Both the position numbers and the translations under genes were made by a program. The notes under the pieces were generated by a model. That model was not told the origin of the DNA. It saw only the letters and a program-made list of their open reading frames with translations, and did no database searches. From CAYYIS01 sp964470965 (lineage in GTDB: Bacteria > JAAXHH01 > JABIQT01), in the NCBI GenBank assembly GCA_964470965.1, contig CAYYIS010000025.1, positions 1 to 64,000 on the forward strand: a stretch of 64,000 bases of DNA. Direction: 5' to 3'. Shown here piece by piece: positions 43,051 through 52,113 of this stretch (the first letter of the stretch is position 1; each line of letters opens with the position of its first letter).

Positions 43051-43926
43051 TCATGCTTGCCACCGATACATCTTCCTGGGCGTTGTATCCCGCTTCGCGA
43101 TTTCCCATGCCTGGACCCATTCATCATAAGTGGTGAGTGGGTGAGAACGGCTTCGAACCAGCATGCCGGGCAACGGCCTACCGGCGGGCTTTCGAGCATC
43201 ATGCCAGCGTAAGTCCATACTCCAGCGAACCCGATCCGTTCTGTTGGGACCGGATCCGTGCGGCGTACGGCCATGGATAATAACCACCCCACCTTTGTTC
43301 ATGGGGATCGTGACCGCCTTGCCTATCGGTGCTTCATCTTCCTTTATGGTCCACCCAAACGGGCACTTTTCATGTGTTCTGATATCGCCCTCGTGAAGCC
43401 CCGGGAAAACCCGAATGGTGCCGTTATCTTCATTTGCATCAACCAGCGGTATCCAGGTCGTGATAACGAGTGTATCATCGGCCTCCGGGAGTAAAACAGC
43501 CGCATCCTGGTGGAAGGGGGACCGTCCGCTCCAGTCGTCCACGTCGATCTCGTGGGGAAGCTTGGGGCGCACATGGTGCGTTGGATTGCAATAAATCTCC
43601 GGTCCTATGATCGATTCGATGACGTCGAGTAATCGTTTGTTGTGGAGGAACTCGAAGATGGCCGGACGCAGGTTCACAGGAAAAGACACGCTGCCCTGGA
43701 GACTTTTCCCCGCTTCCAGAGACAGGCTGGCGATTCGTTTTTCGAAGGGTTCTGATTCGTACAGGTTGGCGATGACACCCTGATCGTACCAACTCCCGGC
43801 GACATCATCGATGAGTTTGGTAAAGTCCCCTTCAAGCCGTGACAAGTCTGATTCCGGGATCACATCAGGAACGGGAAGGTAACCGTGCCGATGAAATGAG
43901 GCGATTTGGGATTTTTCTAGCGTCAT
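43051..43926 (-). CDS. PhyH-family Fe(II)/2-oxoglutarate dioxygenase
   Basis: 291 aa from ATG 43926; frame reaches 43974 but the start at MTLEKSQIASFHRHGYLP is typical. HQD at 139-141 (SPFHQDAAV), IRVFPGLHEG core, distal His in HGRTPHGSGPN and Arg in RVRWSMDLRW. All iron and 2-OG residues present. First gene of the epimerase operon, so it may modify a sugar acid or lactone substrate before or after epimerisation (inference). Confidence 0.9.
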   Translation of the reverse strand: MTLEKSQIASFHRHGYLPVPDVIPESDLSRLEGDFTKLIDDVAGSWYDQGVIANLYESEPFEKRIASLSLEAGKSLQGSVSFPVNLRPAIFEFLHNKRLLDVIESIIGPEIYCNPTHHVRPKLPHEIDVDDWSGRSPFHQDAAVLLPEADDTLVITTWIPLVDANEDNGTIRVFPGLHEGDIRTHEKCPFGWTIKEDEAPIGKAVTIPMNKGGVVIIHGRTPHGSGPNRTDRVRWSMDLRWHDARKPAGRPLPGMLVRSRSHPLTTYDEWVQAWEIAKRDTTPRKMYRWQA

Positions 43927-43974
43927 GATGGGTTCAAGATTGCGGCCTGAGAGACAGCGAGAAAGCTGTCCCAA

Positions 43975-44408
43975 TCATTTACTGGACACAAAGAAGAACT
44001 AGGTCCAACTGCTTTCCCGCCGTAAATGTGTGTCACGAATAACGAGTTCGTTTCGCACATGTATTTCGGTCCCGATGAAACCGGTGCGAAAGCATCCATG
44101 CCGTTTAGCCGGGGTTCGCAGTCCCAACGTCCAAAATGTGGTTCCTGGTCGGGAGTTCATTGTTTTGACGGACGGTGCTATCCAATCCAGAATCGACGGT
44201 TCTGTAATAACACGACATCTTGGCCGGGTGCTTTCGCACTGGGGACGTCTCCGATCCCTCCTCGTTGTATGTTCTGCCTTTGCCGGTAATAGGCCGTGGG
44301 GCAAGGGAGGGCGCTTTTAAGATTTTTGGATTCTCTGGATCTTTGAACCAGGGGGCCGAAATCGGGAGACATGCTGCAAACGTATGTCGGCGGCCGGATT
44401 CCCCGTCG
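43975..44408. other. Intergenic, no gene seen
   Basis: 434 bases with a minus-strand frame (44304-43999) that is open but has unrecognised sequence and no ribosome-binding site. Upstream region of the PhyH operon and downstream of the substrate-binding protein. No hairpin or repeat recognised. Confidence 0.3.
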
Positions 44409-46115
44409 TTATTTTACCCGTCGTTCCACATTATTGCCTATGTAAAATTCCATGAGCTTCGTGCGATTCCCCCAGAACATATCCCGCCCGAATTTATTGG
44501 GTGAATAACCCTTTAACCATGGTTTGCGGAGTTCGAGGTTGTGGGTGTGATAAATGAATACACCGCCCACATCCTCAACGAGATATCTTTCGGCATCCGC
44601 GTAATACTTCATCCGTTCCTCGTGGTTCATCGTCGTACCGCCCAGGTCTACCAGGCGATCGAATTCCTCATGCTTCCAGTCGTGGCGCCCATGGCCCTTA
44701 GGTTGGGAATGCCATACCTGTGAGAGCATGTTTTGAGGGTCGGGGTAGTCATACTGGTAGGGGATCAGGCCGAATGGTATGGAATACTGGTACATATTAT
44801 CCATGTAGAGCCCGATTTCCTGATTCTTGATCTCGGACCTTATCCCCAGATTATCATCGAGCATCGCCTGAATGGCTTGAGCTATGGCCATCTGGTTGGT
44901 GTTTGCCTGGCGTTGCCAGAACTCAATTTTAGGAAAACCTCTTCCACCCGGATATCCGGCTTCTGCCAGCCGTTTTCTTGCTAAGTCCGGATCGTATCTC
45001 TGGATTTGTTTAAGCTTATCTCCCGTGTAGCCGGGAAAACCCTCGGAAAGCATGGTATAGGCAGGCGTTCCGTGTCCTTTGAGAATTACTCGGGTTATGG
45101 TGTCCCGATCGATGGCATGGCTGAAGGCCTGCCGGACCCTTAAATCGTTAAAGGGGGGTTCCGCGGTTTGGAAGTACAGATACCAGGTTTGGAAATGAGG
45201 ATTGGAATGTAATTGGTTGCTGAGGTCAGGATTCCCCTCTATGACCCCAAGATCATTGGATGTTATGCCAATTTGCAGGTCCACTTCGTTGTTCTCGTAA
45301 GGTGTTGTGCCAGGATGAACTCCCGCGGTTATGAATTTGAGCTTTATTTCTTCAAGCCTACCCTTATAAGGGCCGTTGTAGTAAGTGTTCAAGTTGTACC
45401 TTAAATACCTATCCGGCACCCACTCTACCAGCTTGTAGCTGAAATTGCTGACCATATTTCCCGCCTCAGTCCACCGTCGGTCGTATTTTTCTACCTGCCA
45501 GGGCGGCACGGGAGCCGCTGAGTTGTATGCCATGATATAAGGCAGATAAGGACAGGGCCCTTCCGCTTCGATCTCAAGAGTCAGATCATCGACAGCACGT
45601 ACGCCGACCAGGTCCCTGTTTTTGATATCACCCTGGCTGAATGCACGCCCGTTCTTAATGTCATAGAACAGGAAGGCGAAAACATTGCCTTCGTTGGGGT
45701 CCAGAAACCTTTTGAAAGTGTATTCAAAATCGTGGGCAGTCAGAGGGTGACCGTCACTCCATTTAGCATCTTGTCGAAGGTGAAATGTCCACACGCGTCC
45801 ATCTTCGGACGCCTCCCACCTGTCCGCAGCACCGGGACTGAGCACATCGTTTTCATCGAACATTGTCAATCGTTCGAACAACCAGGGGTCAGCGCCCTTC
45901 ACTCCATAGTTATCCAAACTCACATCAAGGTTATTAGGCTCTTCGATAAAGTACGTCAGTATCTGCTCTTCCAGGGGCGCCGCATCATCGGGAAGAGCAA
46001 CCCTGAGGCTGTTAATCACAGGCCCGGAGGCCAATGTGGGGGTATCGGGGTCCTCCGTGACGCCGCATCCCAGCATTGCCAATCCGACCAGTGTAAAACA
46101 ATGGATAGATCGCAT
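44409..46115 (-). CDS. Oligopeptide ABC transporter substrate-binding lipoprotein
   Basis: 568 aa from ATG 46115 (AAGGA 10 bases upstream). Lipobox LAMLGC (Cys at about residue 17). SBP_bac_5 features identical in order to the 22453-24111 protein: LSPGAADRWEASED, WTFHLRQDAKWSDG, LTAHDFEYTFKRFLDP, FNDLRVRQAFSHAIDRD, LRKPWLKGY. The two are paralogues. No permease or ATPase gene is present here either. Located 247 bases downstream of the UxuA-like gene, so it may import a related substrate such as oligouronides or peptides (inference). Confidence 0.92.
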   Translation of the reverse strand: MRSIHCFTLVGLAMLGCGVTEDPDTPTLASGPVINSLRVALPDDAAPLEEQILTYFIEEPNNLDVSLDNYGVKGADPWLFERLTMFDENDVLSPGAADRWEASEDGRVWTFHLRQDAKWSDGHPLTAHDFEYTFKRFLDPNEGNVFAFLFYDIKNGRAFSQGDIKNRDLVGVRAVDDLTLEIEAEGPCPYLPYIMAYNSAAPVPPWQVEKYDRRWTEAGNMVSNFSYKLVEWVPDRYLRYNLNTYYNGPYKGRLEEIKLKFITAGVHPGTTPYENNEVDLQIGITSNDLGVIEGNPDLSNQLHSNPHFQTWYLYFQTAEPPFNDLRVRQAFSHAIDRDTITRVILKGHGTPAYTMLSEGFPGYTGDKLKQIQRYDPDLARKRLAEAGYPGGRGFPKIEFWQRQANTNQMAIAQAIQAMLDDNLGIRSEIKNQEIGLYMDNMYQYSIPFGLIPYQYDYPDPQNMLSQVWHSQPKGHGRHDWKHEEFDRLVDLGGTTMNHEERMKYYADAERYLVEDVGGVFIYHTHNLELRKPWLKGYSPNKFGRDMFWGNRTKLMEFYIGNNVERRVK

Positions 46116-46362
46116 AACAGTGTCCTTGCTGTATCCGTTCATTGGGATAAATCCAGGCAACAATAAATCGCGTCCAATGGGCCAGTCCAGGTATGGTCTG
46201 GCTACCCCAACCGTTGTTCCAGCTTGCAATCCATTCGGAGTATGACCATACCGAAATCCGGTGCTGACCCGTTCAGCCCGGCCTACATCGCATTTCGACC
46301 CGGTTCGGTCCCGTTCTACAGATATTACCGGATGGCCCTGCACCGCCTGCATACTTCATGGT

Positions 46363-47337
46363 CTACGAGGCGCGATTTACCATGTCAAGCACAGCCGTCA
46401 TATATCCTATAGCGAGAGCCCGACCCCGGTGGTTCCAGTCGGTATCATCCACCAGGCGGGGCACATGGTCCGGGATCATAAACCCTTTGAATCCCACATC
46501 CTTCAGCGTCTTCATAACATCATAGGGGTCAACATTGCCGGTTCCGAGGAAACACTCATTAAAGCACGGAATGCGCCCCTGGACATCTCGAAAATGGACA
46601 TACACAATTTTGTCCCGGCCTCCGAAATGACGGATCCCCTTGACCACATTCTCATGACCACCCATCTCTGACCAGCAGCCCATACAGAAATCAAGTCCGT
46701 GCATAGGGCTGTCGAATGTATCCATCGCCCGCACAAAACCTTCAAAACTACCAAAAATACGGGCTACGCCGCCCAAGGCAGGAACCGGAGGATCGTCCGG
46801 ATGGAGGGCAAGTCGGACCTGGCAATCCTCCGCTACAGGTAAGACCCGCTCCATGTAATAATGATAGTTATCCCACATTTCCTCCGCCGTGAATTCACGA
46901 CCATGGGTCAGGGGCGAGTTCTTTTGCCGCTCATAATCGAACCAGGTAGTGCTGGCACCGCCGCGCAGAGGTGGCGGATCCGGTGTGCGCCAGACACCGT
47001 TCGGAATCCAGTGATATCCCAGTATGGGTATCCCGGCCCGGCCCATATTCCGAATCGTAATCTTCATGTTTTCGATTTGTACGTCCCGGCCCGGCAGGCC
47101 GAGCATCGCCTTGTCATAAAATGGTATGGGTACGTTTTCGAGCGCCATCAATCGTAATTTTGCCCGGTCCGCCTGTTTTCGCAAAGCGAGCAGGTCCTCG
47201 TATTCCCACCGGGCATCGCCCGGCAGCTTGGGGGTGTTCATCAGAAAATCATCCGCCCCTACCTGCTTTATGAACAGCATTTTCTCTTCTGTAAGTTCTT
47301 TAAACTGCCCGAGGCCGATTCGCATCTCGAGGGACAT
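46363..47337 (-). CDS. UxuA-like (mannonate-dehydratase-family) protein
   Basis: 324 aa. Order of strands and the motif RLALHPDDPPVP (about 171-182) match the UxuA branch of the xylose-isomerase-like superfamily; CMGCWSEMGGHENVVKGIRH and VYVHFRDVQG follow as in metal-binding positions of UxuA. Canonical UxuA (about 390 aa) is longer, so this is a short variant. Likely metal-dependent dehydratase or isomerase for a sugar acid. Divergent from the related 47536 gene. Upstream of the oligopeptide-binding protein. Confidence 0.82.
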   Translation of the reverse strand: MSLEMRIGLGQFKELTEEKMLFIKQVGADDFLMNTPKLPGDARWEYEDLLALRKQADRAKLRLMALENVPIPFYDKAMLGLPGRDVQIENMKITIRNMGRAGIPILGYHWIPNGVWRTPDPPPLRGGASTTWFDYERQKNSPLTHGREFTAEEMWDNYHYYMERVLPVAEDCQVRLALHPDDPPVPALGGVARIFGSFEGFVRAMDTFDSPMHGLDFCMGCWSEMGGHENVVKGIRHFGGRDKIVYVHFRDVQGRIPCFNECFLGTGNVDPYDVMKTLKDVGFKGFMIPDHVPRLVDDTDWNHRGRALAIGYMTAVLDMVNRAS

Positions 47338-47535
47338 GGTAGAGATCCTTTTCGATAATTACTGGCGCGGTTGGAAACAGCCTTTTGGGATATGATATCG
47401 CAGGCGTGGTTCCGGGTCAACCGAAAATCGATGACACCCATAAGGCTTAATTTGGTTGGCCGGGTATGGATGTAGTGTATATATTCGTCATACGCTTTTA
47501 ATTAAACAGAACCGCTTTTGTGAGATTACCTTGAA
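47338..47535. promoter_or_regulatory. Divergent promoter region between two UxuA-like genes
   Basis: 198 bases between the start codons of paralogous genes transcribed away from each other. It is the likely control region of both, e.g. for uronate- or sugar-acid-dependent induction. I see no clear dyad operator or pair of -35/-10 boxes that I would assert. Confidence 0.45.
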
Positions 47536-48498
47536 ATGAAACTACTCGACTACTTACACTGGAACGACGTCAATACGGACAACTTGAACTTCTTCAGAGC
47601 AATGGGCGTGGAAAGTCTACTCGTTCATTTTCCGGAGGAAATCGCGCTGAGTCAAGACATCGAAACTGAATTTCGGCGGATGAAATCATTCGTTGAGGGG
47701 CATCACCTAGAATTGCACGTGTTGCATGCTCATTATGTTCCCAGAGATAAAATTGTGCATGGATTACCCGGTCGGGATCAACAGATTCAGTCCTGGCAGA
47801 GGGTTCTCCGCGCCATGGGAGCCGTTGGCGTGCAAAATACAGCGCTCACGTTTCAAGGTATCGGCCACTTCAGGACGTCACACACCACCGGACGCGGGGG
47901 TGTTACCTACAGCACATTCGATTTGCGTGAACATATGGCGGATGCTCCCGAACATCCCGTCAAAGTGATTTCAGCGGATCGACTCTGGGAAAACCTTGGT
48001 CATTTCTATGAACACATCATTCCTGTTGCGGAAGAAGCAGGGGTGCGCCTGGCGCTGCACCCGGACGATCCACCGATCGACAGACCCCTTGGTGGTGCAG
48101 ACCGCATAGTGGTAAGCCTTGACAACTATCAGAGGATATTCGATCTGGTTCCGAGTTCCTCTAACGGCATGCTGTTCTGCCAGGGCTGTGTGGCTGAAAT
48201 GGGGGAAGATGTGCAGAAAGCGATTCGATATATTGGGAAACTGGATAAGATCGTATTCGTCCATTTTCGTAATATAAGGGGTATTCCGCAAGGGGATGAC
48301 TACTGGTTCCAGGAAGTTTTCCTAGATGAAGGTCAAGTGGACATGGTGGAATCTATGGAATCGTATCGTGACATAGGATACCAAGGGGCTATCATGATGG
48401 ATCACACCCCCGGTATTCCTCACGAAGGGGCCGGGTGGTCGAGCCGGGCATGGTCAAATGGATATCTGAAGGCTTTAATTAAGGCGGTTTATAGATAG
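47536..48498 (+). CDS. UxuA-like (mannonate-dehydratase-family) protein
   Basis: 320 aa. RLALHPDDPPIDRPLGGADR (about 172-191) corresponds to RLALHPDDPPVPALGGVARI of the minus-strand partner, GMLFCQGCVAEMGEDVQKAI parallels CMGCWSEMGGHENV, and FVHFRNIRG parallels VYVHFRDVQG. Short version of UxuA like its neighbour. Paralogue diverged from the 46363 gene; both probably derive from one duplication with inversion. Likely sugar-acid dehydratase/isomerase. Cytoplasmic. Confidence 0.82.
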   Translation: MKLLDYLHWNDVNTDNLNFFRAMGVESLLVHFPEEIALSQDIETEFRRMKSFVEGHHLELHVLHAHYVPRDKIVHGLPGRDQQIQSWQRVLRAMGAVGVQNTALTFQGIGHFRTSHTTGRGGVTYSTFDLREHMADAPEHPVKVISADRLWENLGHFYEHIIPVAEEAGVRLALHPDDPPIDRPLGGADRIVVSLDNYQRIFDLVPSSSNGMLFCQGCVAEMGEDVQKAIRYIGKLDKIVFVHFRNIRGIPQGDDYWFQEVFLDEGQVDMVESMESYRDIGYQGAIMMDHTPGIPHEGAGWSSRAWSNGYLKALIKAVYR

Positions 48499-48689
48499 AA
48501 TCAGGTAGGTTAATTGCAAAGCTACCGTATAAAGAAAATATTTCAGCTGTTTATGCCACCACCACTCCCCCCGCAATATCCACCTTGACAGAACCCGATG
48601 GGGTACCCGTTTTCTGCAACATTTTGCTGTCCACATCGGTCTAAAGTTACGAATCCACTGATGCGATTATTTAAAAAAGGAGAAATTCA

Positions 48690-49520
48690 ATGAAATGTTT
48701 CGCTATGCTATCGATGTTTTGTATTGTGTTTTCAGTTTCCCCGAGCCAGGCGGAAGATGTCGCGCAACAGAAAACCTTCGAGGAATTGATATCGTTCAAA
48801 CCGGGTGAAGCGCTCAGACTCGAGAATCTGAACGGAAAAATAGAGGTCCGGACATGGGAGCGGGAAGAAGTCAGAGTCAGGGCTCTTATTAAAGCGACAG
48901 GCCGTTACAGGGAAGAGGTGGAAGAGATACTCGGCGCGTTAAAGATAAGAATAGAACAGACTGACAACAGGCTTGAAATTTACTCGGATCATCCCCGTAA
49001 AGAATGGGGTTGGGGCCGCAGTTTGAGTGTCTCCTATGAGCTGACCGTTCCCAAACGGATAGATCTGGACCTCAATACGACTAACGGATCGATTGAAATA
49101 GGCACCGTCGAAGGTAAAATAGGTGCCAATACAACCAACGGATCGATTTATATCGGTACCGTTGAAGGTCAGCTTCGTGCGAATACCACTAACGGTAATG
49201 TGGAAATAGACGGAGTTCAGGGATCCGTGTCTGTCAGAACCACCAACGGTGGGATCGATGTTGAACTTACATCGTCCGACGGCAGCGAAGATCTGTTGTA
49301 CACCACAACGAACGGTTCGATCAATATTTCGCTTCCGGGAGATATTAAAGGCAATTTCGAGGCGAAGACTACCAACGGTCACATCGAAACCGACTTTCCA
49401 ATTTCTGTTCGAGGTAAAATCTCCGGTAAAGCTGTAAAGGGAGACCTTAACGGAGGTGGGGACACAAACATCAGTATTAAGACCACGAACGGCTCTATTT
49501 ATATCAGGCAAGCTGCCTGA
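48690..49520 (+). CDS. DUF4097-type beta-repeat surface/periplasmic protein
   Basis: 276 aa with signal peptide (CFAMLSMFCIVFSVSPSQA-ED). From about residue 130 there are repeating strands spaced ~17 residues, each ending TTNG: TTNGSIEIGTVEGKIGA, NTTNGSIYIGTVEG, NTTNGNVEIDGVQG, TTNGGIDVEL, TTNGSINISL, KTTNGHIETD, KTTNGSIYIR. This is a beta-helix/solenoid of the DUF4097 (DUF2807-like) type. Strand length is 17-19 residues. Preceded by AAAGGAG. Likely cell-surface or periplasmic, function unknown. 50 bases before the Tat-dependent aminotransferase. Confidence 0.88.
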   Translation: MKCFAMLSMFCIVFSVSPSQAEDVAQQKTFEELISFKPGEALRLENLNGKIEVRTWEREEVRVRALIKATGRYREEVEEILGALKIRIEQTDNRLEIYSDHPRKEWGWGRSLSVSYELTVPKRIDLDLNTTNGSIEIGTVEGKIGANTTNGSIYIGTVEGQLRANTTNGNVEIDGVQGSVSVRTTNGGIDVELTSSDGSEDLLYTTTNGSINISLPGDIKGNFEAKTTNGHIETDFPISVRGKISGKAVKGDLNGGGDTNISIKTTNGSIYIRQAA

Positions 49521-49576
49521 AAACCAGGATAGAGAGCGTAATCATTTACCGTTTTTGAAAGGAAATTCCGTTGTCC

Positions 49577-50830
49577 ATGAGCAATTTCTTCACCCCGGAA
49601 CGTGATTGGTCCGACGGCCTTTCCCGTCGTGGCTTTTTGAAGGGCGCCATGCTCGGTGGCGCGGGCGCGCTCACTTACACGCCGGAAGCTGCGGCCAAGG
49701 CTTTGTTGCAGGGAAAAACAGCCGCGGATATAAATGGCGCGGGGATAAAACCCGGCATCGTGGACCTGGATCAGAATGAGAACCCGCTCGGTCCGTCGCC
49801 GATGGCGATCCAGGCCATAACGAGACACCTGCATGAATTAAACCGGTATATGAACGATTTTCCCACTGAAATGTACGTCAAATTAAACATGTTGGCCGGT
49901 GTGAGTTTTGCGGGTATCGATTTCAAGACACCGACGCGTGAGATGATGCAGGAAGCGCAGCGTAGAAACCGGGTTCAGATCACCACAGGATCCACGGCAG
50001 TTCTGAGAGCGCTGACCATGGGCGCACTGGAACAGGGGGGGCATGTCATCGAAGCAGAGGGGGGCTATGGTGATATCACCCGATTCGCGAAAGCGCTGCA
50101 GCAGAAAGGCCGCGATGTGACCATCACCCGTGTGCCGCTCACTAACGGGAAACGTCATGATCTTATTGCCATGCAGAAGGCCGTGAATTCGCAGACGAAA
50201 TTAGTCGTCATCACCAACCCGAACAACCCCACCGGCACCATCGTGTCACACGAGGCAATCGGGGAATTTATAAACAACGTACCTGGTACGGCAAAAATCC
50301 TAGTGGATGAGGCCTATGTGGACTTCGTAAAACAGCCGGGATTTTATTCTGCTTCCTCATTCGCTATCGAAAAAGAAAATGTCATCGTTTCACGCACATT
50401 TTCCAAAGTCTATGGACTGCCCGGTGTCAGAATGGGTTACGCAATTGGTGATCCCGGCAACTTTCGGGATTTCTGGCTGTACACCGGCTGGATGATGCCC
50501 ACCCTGAGCGTGTTTGCTGCAGATGCGGCTCTCAGTGACACGGCGCATGTCCTGCTATCAAAAGAGACGGTCTGGGCGGCGAGAGATTATTTAACCGGTG
50601 AGCTCGATAAAATGGGCGTGCCGCACACGCCGAGTGAATCCAATTTCATGATAGTGGATGTGGGAAAAAATCCGAGTGAATTAATTGACTTCATGCGGAA
50701 GAACAAAGTGCTGGTTCGGAACGCCCACCAAATGTGGAATATAGAAAACCATATCAGGGTAACCATGGGTACAATGGATGAAATGGAAGTGTTCGTGAGT
50801 ACGTTCAGGAAAGCATTGGCAGGAATTTAA
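49577..50830 (+). CDS. HisC-like aminotransferase with Tat signal
   Basis: 417 aa from ATG 49577; a TTG at 49571 is also possible, and GAAAGGA favours it slightly. Twin-arginine signal SRRGFLKGAMLGGAGAL (about residues 16-32). Class I/II aminotransferase: TTGSTAVLRALT, VVITNPNNPTGT, VDEAYVDF and the PLP-lysine in SRTFSKVYGLPGVRMGY are all canonical for HisC. A substrate-binding arginine near the end is in NHIRVTMG. Exported by Tat, so folded with PLP before export. Histidinol-phosphate is not expected outside the cell; the substrate is probably an amino acid or phosphonate analogue (inference). Confidence 0.92.
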   Translation: MSNFFTPERDWSDGLSRRGFLKGAMLGGAGALTYTPEAAAKALLQGKTAADINGAGIKPGIVDLDQNENPLGPSPMAIQAITRHLHELNRYMNDFPTEMYVKLNMLAGVSFAGIDFKTPTREMMQEAQRRNRVQITTGSTAVLRALTMGALEQGGHVIEAEGGYGDITRFAKALQQKGRDVTITRVPLTNGKRHDLIAMQKAVNSQTKLVVITNPNNPTGTIVSHEAIGEFINNVPGTAKILVDEAYVDFVKQPGFYSASSFAIEKENVIVSRTFSKVYGLPGVRMGYAIGDPGNFRDFWLYTGWMMPTLSVFAADAALSDTAHVLLSKETVWAARDYLTGELDKMGVPHTPSESNFMIVDVGKNPSELIDFMRKNKVLVRNAHQMWNIENHIRVTMGTMDEMEVFVSTFRKALAGI

Positions 50831-50832
50831 GG

Positions 50833-50870
50833 CGCCAACGGGAATCGATCGATATTACCGACTGTTGGCG
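50833..50870 (+). terminator. Possible terminator downstream of the HisC-like gene
   Basis: CGCCAAC and GTTGGCG form a perfect 7-bp stem separated by a 24-nt loop, immediately after the aminotransferase stop and followed by TTTCAA. The long loop makes this weak. Confidence 0.4.
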
Positions 50871-51161
50871 TTTCAAGTCCGGCGCGCGCTGTATAAACGG
50901 TGCCGTTCTTGGTCTTCCGGAGCTGTTTGGGCGTTATAAAGGAATGGAATCCCCGTTACTGGAATCACATCCTTCGGGCGAGAGAAAATGAACGGATTCT
51001 CAATGGGAAGTCAAGCGGCAGGCGCTATGAAGGAATCCAAGGAAGGGGGGCAGTGTTCAGACTGGTGGTCTGTATTGTTCGAAACAATTAGCGGGGATTC
51101 TGATCGATTCTTTTAATTGTGATGCCAACAACCCTATCAACAATCGCAATAGCGTCCATTT
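50871..51161. other. Intergenic, no gene supported
   Basis: About 290 bases. A plus-strand frame 50988-51116 (42 codons, starting MNGFSMGSQAAGAMKESKE) is open but has no clear ribosome-binding site and an unrecognised product, so it is not called as a gene. Confidence 0.3.
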
Positions 51162-52109
51162 TCAAATAGTCGATGCGACGGATACTCTTCTCACCGCCAG
51201 GATTCCATAAAATTCAGTGCAGATTAGCAGCGTCGCAACGGTTACATGCATTACCTGTGCCGCCTTCGGTAGATCCCCATATGCCAGGGTGATTCCCAGT
51301 AAAATTTGGATGACAATGCCAACAATGATCACCGTGCTTACGACCCGCAACACGCCAATGATTTCATGTTTTCTCACCCACCTGAACAACAGAATACCCG
51401 CTATCAGAACCAGCCACGATGACGCCCGGTGCATGTGATCATACCAACCGGCGTTGTTAAGCCATTGAGACCGAGGAAGTGACTCCGGGTTCTTTATAAA
51501 CGGATCAATCGCCTCCCTAACCTGCGTTCCTAAAATTAACTGCATGCAGGTTAGGGCAAACAACACCGTGGTGATTCGTATCATAAAGCGCTTCGATTCT
51601 TCCGGAAGGTTTATCTTGAACTTCGATTTCATGGCTTCGAATGTCGTGTAGATTAGAACACATAGCAGAATGACGGCAAGGACCATATGAAGTGTTATAA
51701 TGCCCGGTATCAAGCCGGAACGAACAACCTGACCCCCTAACCAACCTTGAAATCCGACCAGCAGCACACTGCATAATGAACAATTAAAAATGGCAGGTTG
51801 GGTGCTTCTATAGGGGAACGAACGCAGGAATGTGGTAAAAATCAAGATGCCGATCAGGACGCCCACCATCCTGTTGATATACTCGATCCACATCTTAGTA
51901 GGATTAAATTCGTTAATATCGTATCCTTTTGCCTCGATATACGCCATATCCAGTTCTTCGAGGCTGGCTGGGGGCAGCCAGCATCCCCAGCATCTCGGCC
52001 AGTCAGGACACCCTAGGCCGGCACCGGCTACGCGGACGAGGCTTCCAACGGTAATTAGAACCACTACCGCGATAACAGTGGTTAACGCTGTTTTTTGATA
52101 GGCATTCAT
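51162..52109 (-). CDS. ctaA: Heme A synthase (CtaA/COX15)
   Basis: 315 aa from ATG 52109, 4 bases after the creatininase stop. Eight hydrophobic helices, the first with LVRVAGAGLGCPDWPRCWG (about 28-46), the classic CtaA motif with its CxxCW-type cysteine pair. His residues in VGFQGWLG/HMVLAV and DHMHRASSWL (about 235) match the family heme-binding histidines. Converts heme O to heme A for an aa3-type oxidase; the partner CtaB is not in this window. Last gene of the PhyH/enolase operon, an uncommon setting. Confidence 0.92.
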   Translation of the reverse strand: MNAYQKTALTTVIAVVVLITVGSLVRVAGAGLGCPDWPRCWGCWLPPASLEELDMAYIEAKGYDINEFNPTKMWIEYINRMVGVLIGILIFTTFLRSFPYRSTQPAIFNCSLCSVLLVGFQGWLGGQVVRSGLIPGIITLHMVLAVILLCVLIYTTFEAMKSKFKINLPEESKRFMIRITTVLFALTCMQLILGTQVREAIDPFIKNPESLPRSQWLNNAGWYDHMHRASSWLVLIAGILLFRWVRKHEIIGVLRVVSTVIIVGIVIQILLGITLAYGDLPKAAQVMHVTVATLLICTEFYGILAVRRVSVASTI

Positions 52110-52113
52110 TTTT

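Noticed and set aside
49080..49500. TTNG repeats considered as a phage tail-spike or CRISPR-like array
   Set aside because: The repeats are at protein level within one signal-peptide-bearing ORF; DUF4097-type solenoid fits.
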